The notes beneath the pieces are model-generated. The model was given only the letters and a program-made list of their open reading frames with translations, did no database searches and was not told where the DNA came from. A program made the position numbers and the translations under genes. From positions 558,001 to 622,000 of the forward strand of contig JAPZSB010000007.1 of the NCBI GenBank assembly GCA_027531565.1: 64,000 nucleotides of DNA. The letters are read 5' to 3'. This document shows, one piece after another, positions 54,929 to 63,920 of this stretch (positions within the stretch are counted from its first letter, which is position 1; every line of letters starts with the position of its first letter). The DNA comes from Beijerinckiaceae bacterium. Its GTDB lineage: Bacteria > Pseudomonadota > Alphaproteobacteria > Rhizobiales > Beijerinckiaceae.

Positions 54929-56021
54929 GCCCCGTGCCATAGGACGCGGCCCGCGCTATGTGAAGAGCTCGCGCTCCGTCCTGGACGTGCCGATTCTGGA
55001 AACCGCCTTGGCGATACGCCCGGAAACCCTGCTGCATCCGCGCCCGGAGGGCCTCTATTGCCCGCCCGGCGACTTCTACATCGATCCGCTGCGGCCCGTC
55101 GCGCGGGCGTTGATCACGCATGCACATTCGGACCATGCCCGGGCAGGGCATGGTCATGTGCTGGCGACCCGCGAAACACTCGACATCATGCGGATCCGGC
55201 TTGGTGATGGCTTCTGCGGGAGCGAGCAGGCCATGCCCTTCGGCGGGAGCCTGACGCATGGCGGGGTGCGGGTCGGCTTCCACCCGGCCGGCCATGTGCT
55301 CGGTTCGGCCCAGATCGAGCTGGAATGGCAGGGCTGCCGGATCGTGGTCTCCGGCGATTATAAGCGCCGGACGGACCCCACGGCCGAGCCCTTCGCCCTC
55401 CGCCGCTGCGATGTCTTCGTCACGGAAGCCACCTTCGGCCTGCCGGTTTTCCGCCATCCGGACGCGCGGGACGAGGCCGGGCGGCTCTTGGCCTCGCTCG
55501 CCCGCTTTCCGGAGCGCACGCATCTGATCGGCGCCTATTCCCTCGGCAAGGCCCAGAGGATGATCCGCCTCCTGCGCGAGTGCGGCCATGATGCGCCGAT
55601 CCTGCTGCATGGCGCCCTCGAAAAGGTGACGCAGTATTACGAGACGCGCGGCATTGCCCTCGGGCCGCTAGAACCGGTCGCCGGACGCAAGGCGCAGGAC
55701 CTTGCCGGCCGGATCGTCCTTTGTCCGCCTTCCGCGCTGGCGGATCGCTGGTCGCGGCGCTTCCCCGACCCGGTAACGGCTGTCGCCAGCGGCTGGATGC
55801 GGATCCGGGCGCGGGCGCGGCAGCGCGGTGCCGAGATCCCGATGGTCATTTCGGATCACGCCGACTGGCGGGAACTTCAGCAGACGATCCTCGAGACCGG
55901 GGCCAGCGAGATCTGGGTCACGCACGGACAGGAGGACGCGCTTGTCCACTGGTGCCAGCAACGCGGACTCGCCGCACGCCCGCTCCGCCTGGTCGGCTAT
56001 GGCGACGAGGAGGCGGCATGA
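54927..56021 (+). CDS. Ligase-associated DNA exonuclease (metallo-beta-lactamase fold)
   Basis: Beta-CASP-type MBL nuclease of about 364 residues. The metal motif THAHSDHAR lies near residue 62, then FHPAGHVLGSAQIELE, VVSGDYKRRTDP, VTEATFGLP and PMVISDHADWREL. Family members digest DNA in the ligase-associated repair set. The ATG used interlocks with the divergent methyltransferase ATG (CATG). GTG starts at 54960 or 54987 would give a chain closer to the usual beginning (ETLLHPRPEGLYCPPG), so the start is uncertain. Confidence 0.85.
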   Translation: MPRAIGRGPRYVKSSRSVLDVPILETALAIRPETLLHPRPEGLYCPPGDFYIDPLRPVARALITHAHSDHARAGHGHVLATRETLDIMRIRLGDGFCGSEQAMPFGGSLTHGGVRVGFHPAGHVLGSAQIELEWQGCRIVVSGDYKRRTDPTAEPFALRRCDVFVTEATFGLPVFRHPDARDEAGRLLASLARFPERTHLIGAYSLGKAQRMIRLLRECGHDAPILLHGALEKVTQYYETRGIALGPLEPVAGRKAQDLAGRIVLCPPSALADRWSRRFPDPVTAVASGWMRIRARARQRGAEIPMVISDHADWRELQQTILETGASEIWVTHGQEDALVHWCQQRGLAARPLRLVGYGDEEAA

Positions 56022-57643
56022 ACCGCTTCGCTGCCCTGATCGAGGCTCTGGCTTTCGAGCCACGCCGCCTCGCCAAGCTGACGCTGATGGAGGATTATTT
56101 CCGCGCAGCACCGGACCCCGATCGCGGCTATTGCCTCGCCGCCCTGTGCGGCGCGCTCGAGCTGCCGAGTGCCAAGCCAGCCATGCTGCGGCAGTTGATC
56201 AGCGAACGGACCGATCCGGTGCTGTTCGCGCTGTCCTATGATTACGTGGGCGACCTTTCGGAGACCATCGCCCTGCTCTGGCCGGCACCTGCCGGCGGGC
56301 CGGTGCGCGACGCCGCGATCGGGGCTGTCGTGGAAACCCTGCAGAAGGCTACCCGCCGCGAGGTTGCGGGACTCGTTGCCGACTGGCTCGACACGCTGGA
56401 CGAACGCGGTCGCTGGGCCCTGCTGAAGCTGATGACCGGCGGGTTCCGGATCGGCGTATCCGCCTCGCTGGCCAAGCTGGCCCTGGCGCGGTTCGGCCGT
56501 GTCGAGGCGGCGGCGATCGAGGAAATCTGGCACGGGCTGGCGCCGCCTTATGCCGGGCTGTTCGCCTGGCTGGAAGGGCGCGGGCCCCGACCCGACCCGG
56601 GGCAGGCGCTGACCTTCCGCTCGCCCATGCTGGCGCATCCGGTCGAGGACGAGGATTTCGACCGGCTGGACCCGCGGGACTTCTCGGCAGAATGGAAATG
56701 GGACGGAATCCGCGTCCAGGCGGCCGGGCGGTTGCGCGGGAACGACGCCGAGATCCGCCTGTTCTCGCGCAGTGGCGACGACATCACTGCCGCCTTCCCT
56801 GATCTTGCCGGGGCACTGCGGTTCGAGGGGGTGATCGATGGCGAGCTGGTTGTCCTCGACGGGGATGCCGTTGCCCCCTTCTCTGCCGTGCAGCAGCGGC
56901 TGAACCGGAAGGCGGTCTCGGCGCGGCTGATGGCGGAATTCCCCGCGCATCTGATCGCCTATGACTGCCTGTTCGCCGGCGAGGAAGACCTGCGCAGCCT
57001 CGCGCTGGCCGGGCGTCGGGAACGGCTCGAAGCCCTCGTTGCCACGCATGGCGGCCGACTGCGCGCCTCTCCGCCGCTCGAATTCGACAGCTGGGCCGAC
57101 CTTGCCCGGCAGCGCGCGCAATCCGCGGAGCATCCGGCCATCGAGGGCGTGATGCTGAAGCGGCTGGCGTCGCCCTATCTCGCAGGGCGTCCCAAGGGCC
57201 ACTGGTACAAGTGGAAGCGCGATCCGGGCCTTGTCGATTGCGTGCTGATGTATGCCCAGCGCGGGCATGGCAAACGCTCTTCCTATTATTCCGACTTCAC
57301 CTTCGGCGTCTGGGATGGCGACCGGCTTGTTCCGGTCGGCAAAGCCTATTTCGGCTTCTCGGATGCCGAGCTGATCGAACTGGACCGCTTCGTCCGGCAA
57401 AACACAACCAACCGGTTCGGGCCGGTCCGCGAGATCATGCATGATGCCCGGACCGGGCTGGTGCTCGAGATCGCGTATGAAGGATTGCAGCGTTCGACGC
57501 GCCACAAATCCGGCATTGCCATGCGCTTTCCGAGAATTCACCGCATCCGCTGGGACAAGCCGCCCGCCGAGGCCGACCGGCTCACGACGCTTCAAGCGGC
57601 GCTGGCGCGGGCTCCGGCATCACCGGACGCGCCGGACGCCTGA
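56018..57643 (+). CDS. ATP-dependent DNA ligase (ligase-associated repair set)
   Basis: Seals nicks using ATP. The 541-residue protein has an N-terminal helical DNA-binding domain (about 1-190), an adenylation domain with the AMP-accepting Lys227 in EWKWDGIRVQ, then ELVVLDGD and EGVMLKRL, and an OB domain (WYKWKRDPGLVDCVLMYAQ and beyond, ending near RIHRIRWDKPPAEADRL). Coupled to the exonuclease by ATGA. Its last 62 bases overlap the convergent membrane-protein gene. Confidence 0.93.
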   Translation: MNRFAALIEALAFEPRRLAKLTLMEDYFRAAPDPDRGYCLAALCGALELPSAKPAMLRQLISERTDPVLFALSYDYVGDLSETIALLWPAPAGGPVRDAAIGAVVETLQKATRREVAGLVADWLDTLDERGRWALLKLMTGGFRIGVSASLAKLALARFGRVEAAAIEEIWHGLAPPYAGLFAWLEGRGPRPDPGQALTFRSPMLAHPVEDEDFDRLDPRDFSAEWKWDGIRVQAAGRLRGNDAEIRLFSRSGDDITAAFPDLAGALRFEGVIDGELVVLDGDAVAPFSAVQQRLNRKAVSARLMAEFPAHLIAYDCLFAGEEDLRSLALAGRRERLEALVATHGGRLRASPPLEFDSWADLARQRAQSAEHPAIEGVMLKRLASPYLAGRPKGHWYKWKRDPGLVDCVLMYAQRGHGKRSSYYSDFTFGVWDGDRLVPVGKAYFGFSDAELIELDRFVRQNTTNRFGPVREIMHDARTGLVLEIAYEGLQRSTRHKSGIAMRFPRIHRIRWDKPPAEADRLTTLQAALARAPASPDAPDA

Positions 57644-59090
57644 ACAGGGCCTCGACGATCCGGACACAGGTGGCCACGGCGAGAAGCAGGGCTGCGCCGA
57701 GCTGCATCCAGAGCAGGAAATCGGAAGGCAGCGTGCCGATCTGCCCGCCGGCCAGGGCCATCCCCGTTGCGAGGCCGATCACCGCAAGCCGCCCATAGGC
57801 AAGCCGCGCCGAACGAAGGGCGCGCGGCCGCAAGAGCCGGAAGAGGATCCGCTCGGAAAGCCCCGTCGCGACAACCTGGACCAGCACGAGGAACCCGATC
57901 AGGGACAGCCAGGCCGGCAGCACGGTCCAGACATGGCCGATCAGGACCGGCCAGCCGAGCGAGACAGCCAGCGCCGGCAGGGCAAAGCGATCGTCGACGC
58001 GCAGGGCATCCAAGGGCAGGGGCGCGCGCGGCGTTCCGGTCCCGCACGCGAGGGCAACAGCAAGCGCATCGTCCGGCCGGCTGCCGCAGGCCGTCAGCCA
58101 GCCGCCGAGGCCCGGGTCAAACACGAAGGCGGGCCATTGCCCCGGCGGCGTCGTTCGCAGGGTTTCGATGATGCCCGCGCGGATCTGCCAATCGGCAAGC
58201 AGCATCACGCCGCAGAGGAGTACGGCGAGAAGGATCGCCATCGTCCCGCCGGCCAGCCTCTCGCTGCGGCCGGGCAGAATGGCAAGTGCCTGCCCCGATG
58301 CGGCCCCGAAGACGAGCCCTGTCAGCCCGGCCTGTGCGAGCGGCCATGACGGCGCCGACAGGCCTTTCAGGATCGCGGAAAGCCGGACCGTGGCTTCGCC
58401 GAGGACAAGTCCGGACTCCGGAAGACGGGGCAGCAGGCGCAACATCTCCGCGGCGGCCGGCAGCACGCCGGTGAACAGGGCGAGAGCCGTTGCGACGAGC
58501 GCCAGCCGGCCAAGCCCCGCCATGCCGCCGAGGACCAGAAGCGAGCCGGTGACGAGAGCGAGGCTGGTCATCCGGGTCGGATCCGAGCCGAGAAGGACCG
58601 GGCTCCAGAGCAGGCGCGAACGCTCCCAGATCAGCAACGCGCCGGCGAGGACGAGCACGAGCAGGGCGAGACCGGCCACGATCCGCGCGCCACTCCCGCC
58701 GGCAAGCGGATCGCGGTCGGCCGGATCGGCGGGGGGGTGCCTGAAATTGCGCCAGGGTCGCGTTCCGGCCAGCATCAATCCCCCGATCCAGCCCAAAAGG
58801 ACAAACAGGAGAAGCGGAGCGGGATCCGGCGCCTGCCGGAAGAGCGAGAACCCGGTCAGGAGCAGGGTTGCCGCGAGGCAGGTGGCCGTCAGATGCGCGC
58901 CACGTTCATGGCCGATCACGAACCGGCCCAACCGGCTTGTCATGTTGAGCAAGGCGAGACCCACGGCCGCAAGACCCATCAGCACATAGCTGCCGGTCAC
59001 GGCCAGCGGAGCGGGCATCCCCATCCGTTCGGTCAGCATCAGGATGCAGAGGCCCGCAAGGGTGAGCGCGAAGATCAGGGCCGTCGACAT
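57582..59090 (-). CDS. Unrecognised polytopic membrane protein
   Basis: I do not recognise a family. The 502 residues form about 12-13 hydrophobic helices, beginning with LIFALTLAGLCILML and including LLLFVLLGWIGGLMLAG, LALLVLVLAGALLIW and LAVLLCGVMLLADW. A periplasmic-looking loop around residues 315-370 carries two cysteines (WLTACGSRPDDALAVALACG), a possible disulfide. The C-terminal tail is Pro-rich. It is monocistronic, convergent with the ligase and divergent from the response regulator. Confidence 0.72.
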   Translation of the reverse strand: MSTALIFALTLAGLCILMLTERMGMPAPLAVTGSYVLMGLAAVGLALLNMTSRLGRFVIGHERGAHLTATCLAATLLLTGFSLFRQAPDPAPLLLFVLLGWIGGLMLAGTRPWRNFRHPPADPADRDPLAGGSGARIVAGLALLVLVLAGALLIWERSRLLWSPVLLGSDPTRMTSLALVTGSLLVLGGMAGLGRLALVATALALFTGVLPAAAEMLRLLPRLPESGLVLGEATVRLSAILKGLSAPSWPLAQAGLTGLVFGAASGQALAILPGRSERLAGGTMAILLAVLLCGVMLLADWQIRAGIIETLRTTPPGQWPAFVFDPGLGGWLTACGSRPDDALAVALACGTGTPRAPLPLDALRVDDRFALPALAVSLGWPVLIGHVWTVLPAWLSLIGFLVLVQVVATGLSERILFRLLRPRALRSARLAYGRLAVIGLATGMALAGGQIGTLPSDFLLWMQLGAALLLAVATCVRIVEALFRRPARPVMPEPAPAPLEAS

Positions 59091-59263
59091 GGAAGGCGAT
59101 CACCTGGCTCCCGACCGGGAGAAACGGAATTGGACACGCCTTTCGTTGTAATGGACGAGCCATGTCGCTTGCAAATAGAGAACGTTGTCGGCCATCATCG
59201 TGCGAGAAGACAGGATGCGGTACGCCGATACGCGCCAAGCCGTGCAGAAAACGGGACGGAACC

Positions 59264-59926
59264 ATGACACAGGCAAAGCAGGACCATGGCCAGGGCACGA
59301 TCATCGTCGCCGACGATCATCCGCTGTTCCGCGGCGCGCTGAAACAGGCCCTGTCCGGGATCTTTGCCGAACTGTCTGTCATCGAGGCCGGCACGCTGGA
59401 GGAAACCGTGCAGGCCCTGTCCGGCCAGGGCGAGATCGATCTCGTCCTGCTTGACCTGAAAATGCCCGGCGTCAGCGGATTTTCCGGGCTGACCTTCCTC
59501 CGCTCGCAACATCCGGCCGTCCCGATCATCGTCGTTTCGGGCGTCGATGATTCCGCCACGATCCGCACATGCATGGAATTCGGCGCGGCCGGATACATCC
59601 CCAAGACAACGCCGATCGACGTGATGAACAAGGCGATCCGTGTTGTTCTCTCGGGCGGCACCTGGACGCCGCCGGACATTCCGCTCGGCGAACTGGCCGA
59701 CAAGGAAACCGGGGACCTGATCCGGCGCCTCGCCAGCCTGACGCCGCAGCAGATGCGCGTGTTGACGATGCTCTCCGAGGGGCTGCTCAACAAGCAGATC
59801 GCCTATGAGCTTTCCGTCTCCGAAGCGACGGTGAAGGCGCATGTCTCGGCCATCCTGATGAAGCTTGGGGTCGAAAGCCGGACACAGGCCGTCATCGCCG
59901 CTTCCAAACTCGACATTCCCGGCTGA
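59264..59926 (+). CDS. LuxR/NarL-family response regulator (orphan)
   Basis: Two-domain regulator of 220 residues. Receiver about 10-130 with acidic pocket VADDHP, phospho-acceptor Asp64 in LLDLKMPG, and Lys in GYIPKTTP. LuxR-type HTH about 150-215 (LTPQQMRVLTMLSEGLLNKQIAYELSVSEATVKAHVSAIL). No kinase gene is adjacent. The nearest is the hybrid kinase 24 kb away. GGGACGG precedes the ATG. Confidence 0.9.
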   Translation: MTQAKQDHGQGTIIVADDHPLFRGALKQALSGIFAELSVIEAGTLEETVQALSGQGEIDLVLLDLKMPGVSGFSGLTFLRSQHPAVPIIVVSGVDDSATIRTCMEFGAAGYIPKTTPIDVMNKAIRVVLSGGTWTPPDIPLGELADKETGDLIRRLASLTPQQMRVLTMLSEGLLNKQIAYELSVSEATVKAHVSAILMKLGVESRTQAVIAASKLDIPG

Positions 59927-59939
59927 GCGGCGCCCCCTG

Positions 59940-61022
59940 TCAGGGAGCGGCCTCTGCCCAGGTTGCGGCGTTGCGACCGACAAGCTCTCCGATCCCCGAT
60001 GCCCGCTCGCGCTCGACGGCCCTGAGGAGGGCCGACTTGATCTCGCCGATCAGTGCCGGCCCCTGGTAGATCAGTGCCGAATAGAGCTGCACCGCATCGG
60101 CGCCGGCAGCGATCTTTGCGACGGCATCCTCGCCGCTCGCAATGCCGCCCACACCGATCAGAGGGAACTGCCGCTCCACACGCTGGAACGTCCTGGCCAG
60201 AACGATGGTCGAGAGCCGGAACAGCGGCTTGCCGGACAGGCCGCCGGTTTCGTTCGCAAGCGTTTTCTCCACCAGCGAATCCGGCCGCGCGATGGTCGTA
60301 TTGGAGACGATCATCGCGTCGATTCCCCGGGCACGGGCCACCGCAATGATGTCATCGAGCTGGGCCTCGTCGAGATCCGGTGCGATCTTGAGGAAGATGC
60401 GGGTCGTCAGCCCGAGCCGGGCACGCAGGTCGAGCACGCGTGCCAGCAGGTCATCAAGGAAGGCACGGCCCTGCAGGTCGCGCAGGCCGGGCGTGTTCGG
60501 CGAGGAAACATTGAGCGTCACGAATTCGGCCAGCGGACCGATCCCCTCGACGAGGGCGAGATAATCCGCAATGCGATCAGCGCTTTCCTTGTTGGCGCCG
60601 AGATTGACCCCGAGCACACCCTGGCGGCGACGGGCCGAGAGCCGACCGGCAATGACCTTCATTCCGTCGCTGTTCAGCCCGTAACGGTTGATGACCGCGC
60701 CATCGGCCGGCAGCCGGAACACGCGCGGCTTCGGATTGCCGGGCTGGGGCAGCAATGTCACGCCACCGACCTCGACGAAGCCGAAACCGAGCCGCATCAG
60801 CGCATCCGGCACGCGAGCATGTTTGTCGAGGCCTGGCGCGATGCCGACGGGATTCGGCAGGTCCAGCCCCGCCAGGGTGCAGCGCAGGCGCGGATCGTCG
60901 ACCGGGGGGGCAGGAAGCGGCAGCCGTTCCAGCGCCGCGACCGTCCAGTCATGGGCTGTTTCGGGATCAATCGCCCGGATAAGAGGCTGGATCAGGGGGA
61001 AAAGCCCGGGAAACATCGTCAT
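59940..61022 (-). CDS. pyrD: Dihydroorotate dehydrogenase (quinone), class 2
   Basis: Membrane-associated FMN enzyme of 360 residues that oxidises dihydroorotate to orotate in pyrimidine synthesis. The N-terminal amphipathic helix (PGLFPLIQPLIRAIDPETAH) inserts in the membrane. Core motifs are NPVGIAPGLDKHA, NRYGLNSDGM, GVNLGANKES, LNVSSPNTPGLRDLQ (Ser as catalytic base, as in class 2), SNTT and GVGGIASGEDA. AAAGGA ribosome site. Seven bases after the DUF952 gene, a common pairing. Confidence 0.95.
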   Translation of the reverse strand: MTMFPGLFPLIQPLIRAIDPETAHDWTVAALERLPLPAPPVDDPRLRCTLAGLDLPNPVGIAPGLDKHARVPDALMRLGFGFVEVGGVTLLPQPGNPKPRVFRLPADGAVINRYGLNSDGMKVIAGRLSARRRQGVLGVNLGANKESADRIADYLALVEGIGPLAEFVTLNVSSPNTPGLRDLQGRAFLDDLLARVLDLRARLGLTTRIFLKIAPDLDEAQLDDIIAVARARGIDAMIVSNTTIARPDSLVEKTLANETGGLSGKPLFRLSTIVLARTFQRVERQFPLIGVGGIASGEDAVAKIAAGADAVQLYSALIYQGPALIGEIKSALLRAVERERASGIGELVGRNAATWAEAAP

Positions 61023-61029
61023 CAATCCT

Positions 61030-61377
61030 TTACACCCCGGGCTGCTGCCATTCGGGCGTTCCATCCTCGCGCCAGACCAGCGGGGCGACCCATCGGACCG
61101 CCTCGCGCGGCAGGGATGCATAGAGATGCGGGAACAGTGCCCCGCCGCGCGACGGTTCGGCTTTCAATGCGGTGCCAAGCATAATCGTGTCAACTGCAAC
61201 GATCCGGAGCCCGGCCATGCCCGCAAAGTGTCGCATCGCCGTTTCCGACAGCTGATCGGCATAGGAAAAATGAATGTAGCCATCAGCCAGATCAACCGGA
61301 GCACCCGCAAATGATCCATCCGCGTCGAACTGGCGCCACTGTTCTTCAGTCATTATCTTGAAAATGGTAGTCTGCAT
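61030..61377 (-). CDS. DUF952 domain protein
   Basis: Small cytosolic protein of 115 residues with the DUF952 pattern: IFKIMTEEQWRQF at the start, DGYIHFSYADQLSETAMRHFAG, and FPHLYASLPREAV near the end. It has a glutathione S-transferase-like or ADP-ribosyl-like fold in some structures, but its function is not established. Operon with pyrD. A GTG directly before this ATG could also start it. Confidence 0.85.
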   Translation of the reverse strand: MQTTIFKIMTEEQWRQFDADGSFAGAPVDLADGYIHFSYADQLSETAMRHFAGMAGLRIVAVDTIMLGTALKAEPSRGGALFPHLYASLPREAVRWVAPLVWREDGTPEWQQPGV

Positions 61378-61422
61378 CACTTTTTTTAGCTTTCACGAGA
61401 TTGCGACGCTTGGTTATCACAG

Positions 61423-61432
61423 GGTTTAAACC
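61423..61432. promoter_or_regulatory. Palindrome in the DUF952/repressor divergent promoter
   Basis: GGTTTAAACC is a perfect 10-bp palindrome in an AT-rich 134-base divergent gap between the DUF952-pyrD operon and the S24-like regulator. It lies 80 bases before the regulator start and is a candidate autoregulatory site. Confidence 0.4.
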
Positions 61433-61511
61433 ATTGCTTCATAACATTTAATTGCAGATGGCCAGCAAAGTTGCTACCCCCTTCGGCAACACATATGGAT
61501 TTTCCCCTATC

Positions 61512-62132
61512 ATGCTCACCCATGCTCAAATCTGGGCCGCGATCGACGCCCTGGCGAAACGCCAGGGATTGTCCGCGTCCAGCCTGGCCAAGAAGGCCGG
61601 CCTCGATCCCACGACGTTCAACCGTTCCAAACGCCAGAATGCCGACGGCCAGCTGCGCTGGCCTTCAACGGAATCCATCGCCAAGGTTCTCGGCGCCACC
61701 GGCACCAGCATCGATGACTTTCTCGGCCTGCTGACGCAGACTGAATGGCCCTCGCGCCGGGTCGCCTATCGCCTGCTGGACGAGACCCTGGCCCGCTCGC
61801 TCGATCCGACCGGGCGGCCGCTGCATGCGGGATGGGACGAGATCGCCTTTCCTTCGCCGGTCGATGGCGTGCTCTATGCGCTGGAGATCCATAGCGGGGC
61901 CTATGCACCGGTCTACCGCAAGGGCGATGTCATCATTGTCGCGCCGGAGGCGGAGACCCGCCGCCATGACCGCGTGCTGATCATCGACCAGAACGGGATG
62001 ACCGATCTTGGCGTGCTTGGCCATGCCAGCGCGACGCATGTCCATTACACGCCGTTCCGGGACGAGACGCCGGTTGCCCGGCCCAGCCACGAGATCCGCC
62101 ACGTCTCGCGGATCGTCTGGGCCAGCCAGTAG
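61512..62132 (+). CDS. XRE/S24-like transcriptional regulator without the catalytic serine
   Basis: Repressor-like protein of 206 residues. The N-terminal HTH (about 5-65) has LSASSLAKKAGLDPTTFNRSKR and RWPSTESIAKVLGATG. The C-terminal LexA/CI-type fold (about 115-200) has YAPVYRKGDVIIVAPEAE. Where S24 proteases have GDSM-x-P, this one has SGAYAP, so alanine replaces the nucleophile and self-cleavage is not expected. The ATG at 61512 gives the standard family start. An ATG at 61458 would add 18 residues. Confidence 0.85.
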   Translation: MLTHAQIWAAIDALAKRQGLSASSLAKKAGLDPTTFNRSKRQNADGQLRWPSTESIAKVLGATGTSIDDFLGLLTQTEWPSRRVAYRLLDETLARSLDPTGRPLHAGWDEIAFPSPVDGVLYALEIHSGAYAPVYRKGDVIIVAPEAETRRHDRVLIIDQNGMTDLGVLGHASATHVHYTPFRDETPVARPSHEIRHVSRIVWASQ

Positions 62133-62135
62133 CGA

Positions 62136-63851
62136 TCAGCCGCTGCGGGAACCGAGGAAGTCCCGGTGCTCGGCGATCAGCTCGCCGCGCAGCGCCTTCT
62201 CGATGAGAATCGCCGTATTCGACAGGCCGTAGATCGCCGCGAACGAGCCGAAGCGGGGGCCGCGCTCTTCGCCCAGCAGGATCTGGTAGATCGCGCTGAA
62301 CCAGGCATTGGAGACGCCCGGGCGCTCCGGCGTTGCCCCCTTGGCCTTGAAATCCTGGTAGCGCGGTTCCGCGCGGGCGACATCGTAGGCCGCCTCCTGG
62401 ATCGCTTCCGGACCGGCATCGGATGGCAGGGCACGAAGCTTGCCCAGCAAGGCCTGCAGGGCTGCCGCCTCCACCTCGTCCGCCGGCTTGTAGGCCTTCT
62501 TCGGTTTCACGAAATCCCGGAAATAGCGGATCGCATAGCCAACGAGATTGTCGAGACGCGGATGGGTTTCCGGCGAGGCCCCGGGCGCGTAGCGCTGGAG
62601 GAAGCCCCAGAGCACGGCCTTGTCCTCGGCATTGGCCACGGCAACAAGGTTGAGAAGCAGCCCGAAACTGACCTGCGTGCCCGGCTGGTCGCCGGCCGTA
62701 CCGATCCGCTCCGGCGCGGGCGGGTTGCCACCATGGATATGCCAGACCGGGTTGCCGAGCCGGTTCTTCTCGTCCTGCCGGCCGAAGGCATCGAGGAAGC
62801 TGAGATACTCGTCCACCGCCCGCGGGATGACGTCGAAATAGAGCTTCTTGGCCTCGCGGGGCCGCTGGAACATGTAGAGCGCCAGGCTTTCGGGCGAGGC
62901 ATAGGTGAGCCATTCATCGATCGTCAGGCCATTCCCCTTAGACTTGGAGATCTTCTGACCTTTCTCGTCGAGGAAAAGCTCGTAGTTGAATCCTTCCGGC
63001 GGCTCGCCATCCAGCGCGCGGACAATCTCTCCGGACAGCTTGACGCTGTCGATCAGGTCCTTGCCGGCCATCTCGTAATCGACATCCAGCGCCACCCAGC
63101 GCATCGCCCAGTCCGGCTTCCATTGCAGCTTGGCATGCCCACCGGTGACCGGCGTCTCGAAGGCCTTGCCGGTCGCGGGATCACGCCAGACGATCGTGCC
63201 GGCATCGAGCTTGCGCTCCTCGATCGGCACCTGCATCACATGGCCGGTTTCCGGGTGGATCGGCAGGAAGGGCGAATAGGTGGCGGCACGTTCCTCGCGC
63301 AACGAGGGCAGCATGATCGCCATGATCGCCTCGTACCGCTCGAGCATCAGCAGCAAGGTCCGGTCGAAGGCACCCGAACGGTACCATTCGGTGGAAGAAC
63401 GGAACTCGTATTCGAAGCCGAACTGGTCGAGGAACGCGCAGAGCCGGGCATTGTTGTGATGGCCGAAGCTCTCATGCGTGCCGAACGGATCCGGCACCTT
63501 CGTCAGCGGGAGGTTCAGCGCCTTCGCCAGCATCTCCTTGTTCGGCACGTTGTCCGGAACCTTGCGAAGGCCATCCATGTCGTCCGAGAAGGCAATCAGA
63601 CGCGTAGGGATCTCGCCGCCAGTGAGCGTCTCGAAGGCGCGGCGGACCATGGTCGTCCGCGCCACCTCGCCGAAGGTGCCGATATGGGGCAGGCCCGAGG
63701 GTCCATAGCCGGTCTCGAACAGAACCGCCTGCTTGCCCGATTTCGCGAAGCCGCCACGACGCTCGAGCCGGGCGACCAGCTTGCGCGCTTCCTCGAAGGG
63801 CCAGGCGGCCGAATTCTGCGCGGCATCGCGATAGGCGAGGAGGTGGGACAT
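62136..63851 (-). CDS. lysK: Lysyl-tRNA synthetase, class I
   Basis: Charges tRNA-Lys. The 571-residue enzyme is the class I form, unlike the class II LysS of most bacteria, and is usual in Alphaproteobacteria. HIGT (residues 56-59, in [15 protein letters not shown]) and KISKSKG (about 300-306) are the class I signatures, followed by the alpha-helical anticodon-binding cage. An in-frame ATG 12 bases upstream could be the start. Its stop is three bases from the convergent regulator. Confidence 0.95.
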   Translation of the reverse strand: MSHLLAYRDAAQNSAAWPFEEARKLVARLERRGGFAKSGKQAVLFETGYGPSGLPHIGTFGEVARTTMVRRAFETLTGGEIPTRLIAFSDDMDGLRKVPDNVPNKEMLAKALNLPLTKVPDPFGTHESFGHHNNARLCAFLDQFGFEYEFRSSTEWYRSGAFDRTLLLMLERYEAIMAIMLPSLREERAATYSPFLPIHPETGHVMQVPIEERKLDAGTIVWRDPATGKAFETPVTGGHAKLQWKPDWAMRWVALDVDYEMAGKDLIDSVKLSGEIVRALDGEPPEGFNYELFLDEKGQKISKSKGNGLTIDEWLTYASPESLALYMFQRPREAKKLYFDVIPRAVDEYLSFLDAFGRQDEKNRLGNPVWHIHGGNPPAPERIGTAGDQPGTQVSFGLLLNLVAVANAEDKAVLWGFLQRYAPGASPETHPRLDNLVGYAIRYFRDFVKPKKAYKPADEVEAAALQALLGKLRALPSDAGPEAIQEAAYDVARAEPRYQDFKAKGATPERPGVSNAWFSAIYQILLGEERGPRFGSFAAIYGLSNTAILIEKALRGELIAEHRDFLGSRSG

Positions 63852-63920
63852 AGGGGTTTCCATCGGAATTCAGGGCCTTGACGAGCGGATCTGGTTAGTG
63901 GCCCGCGACCGGTGCGTCAA

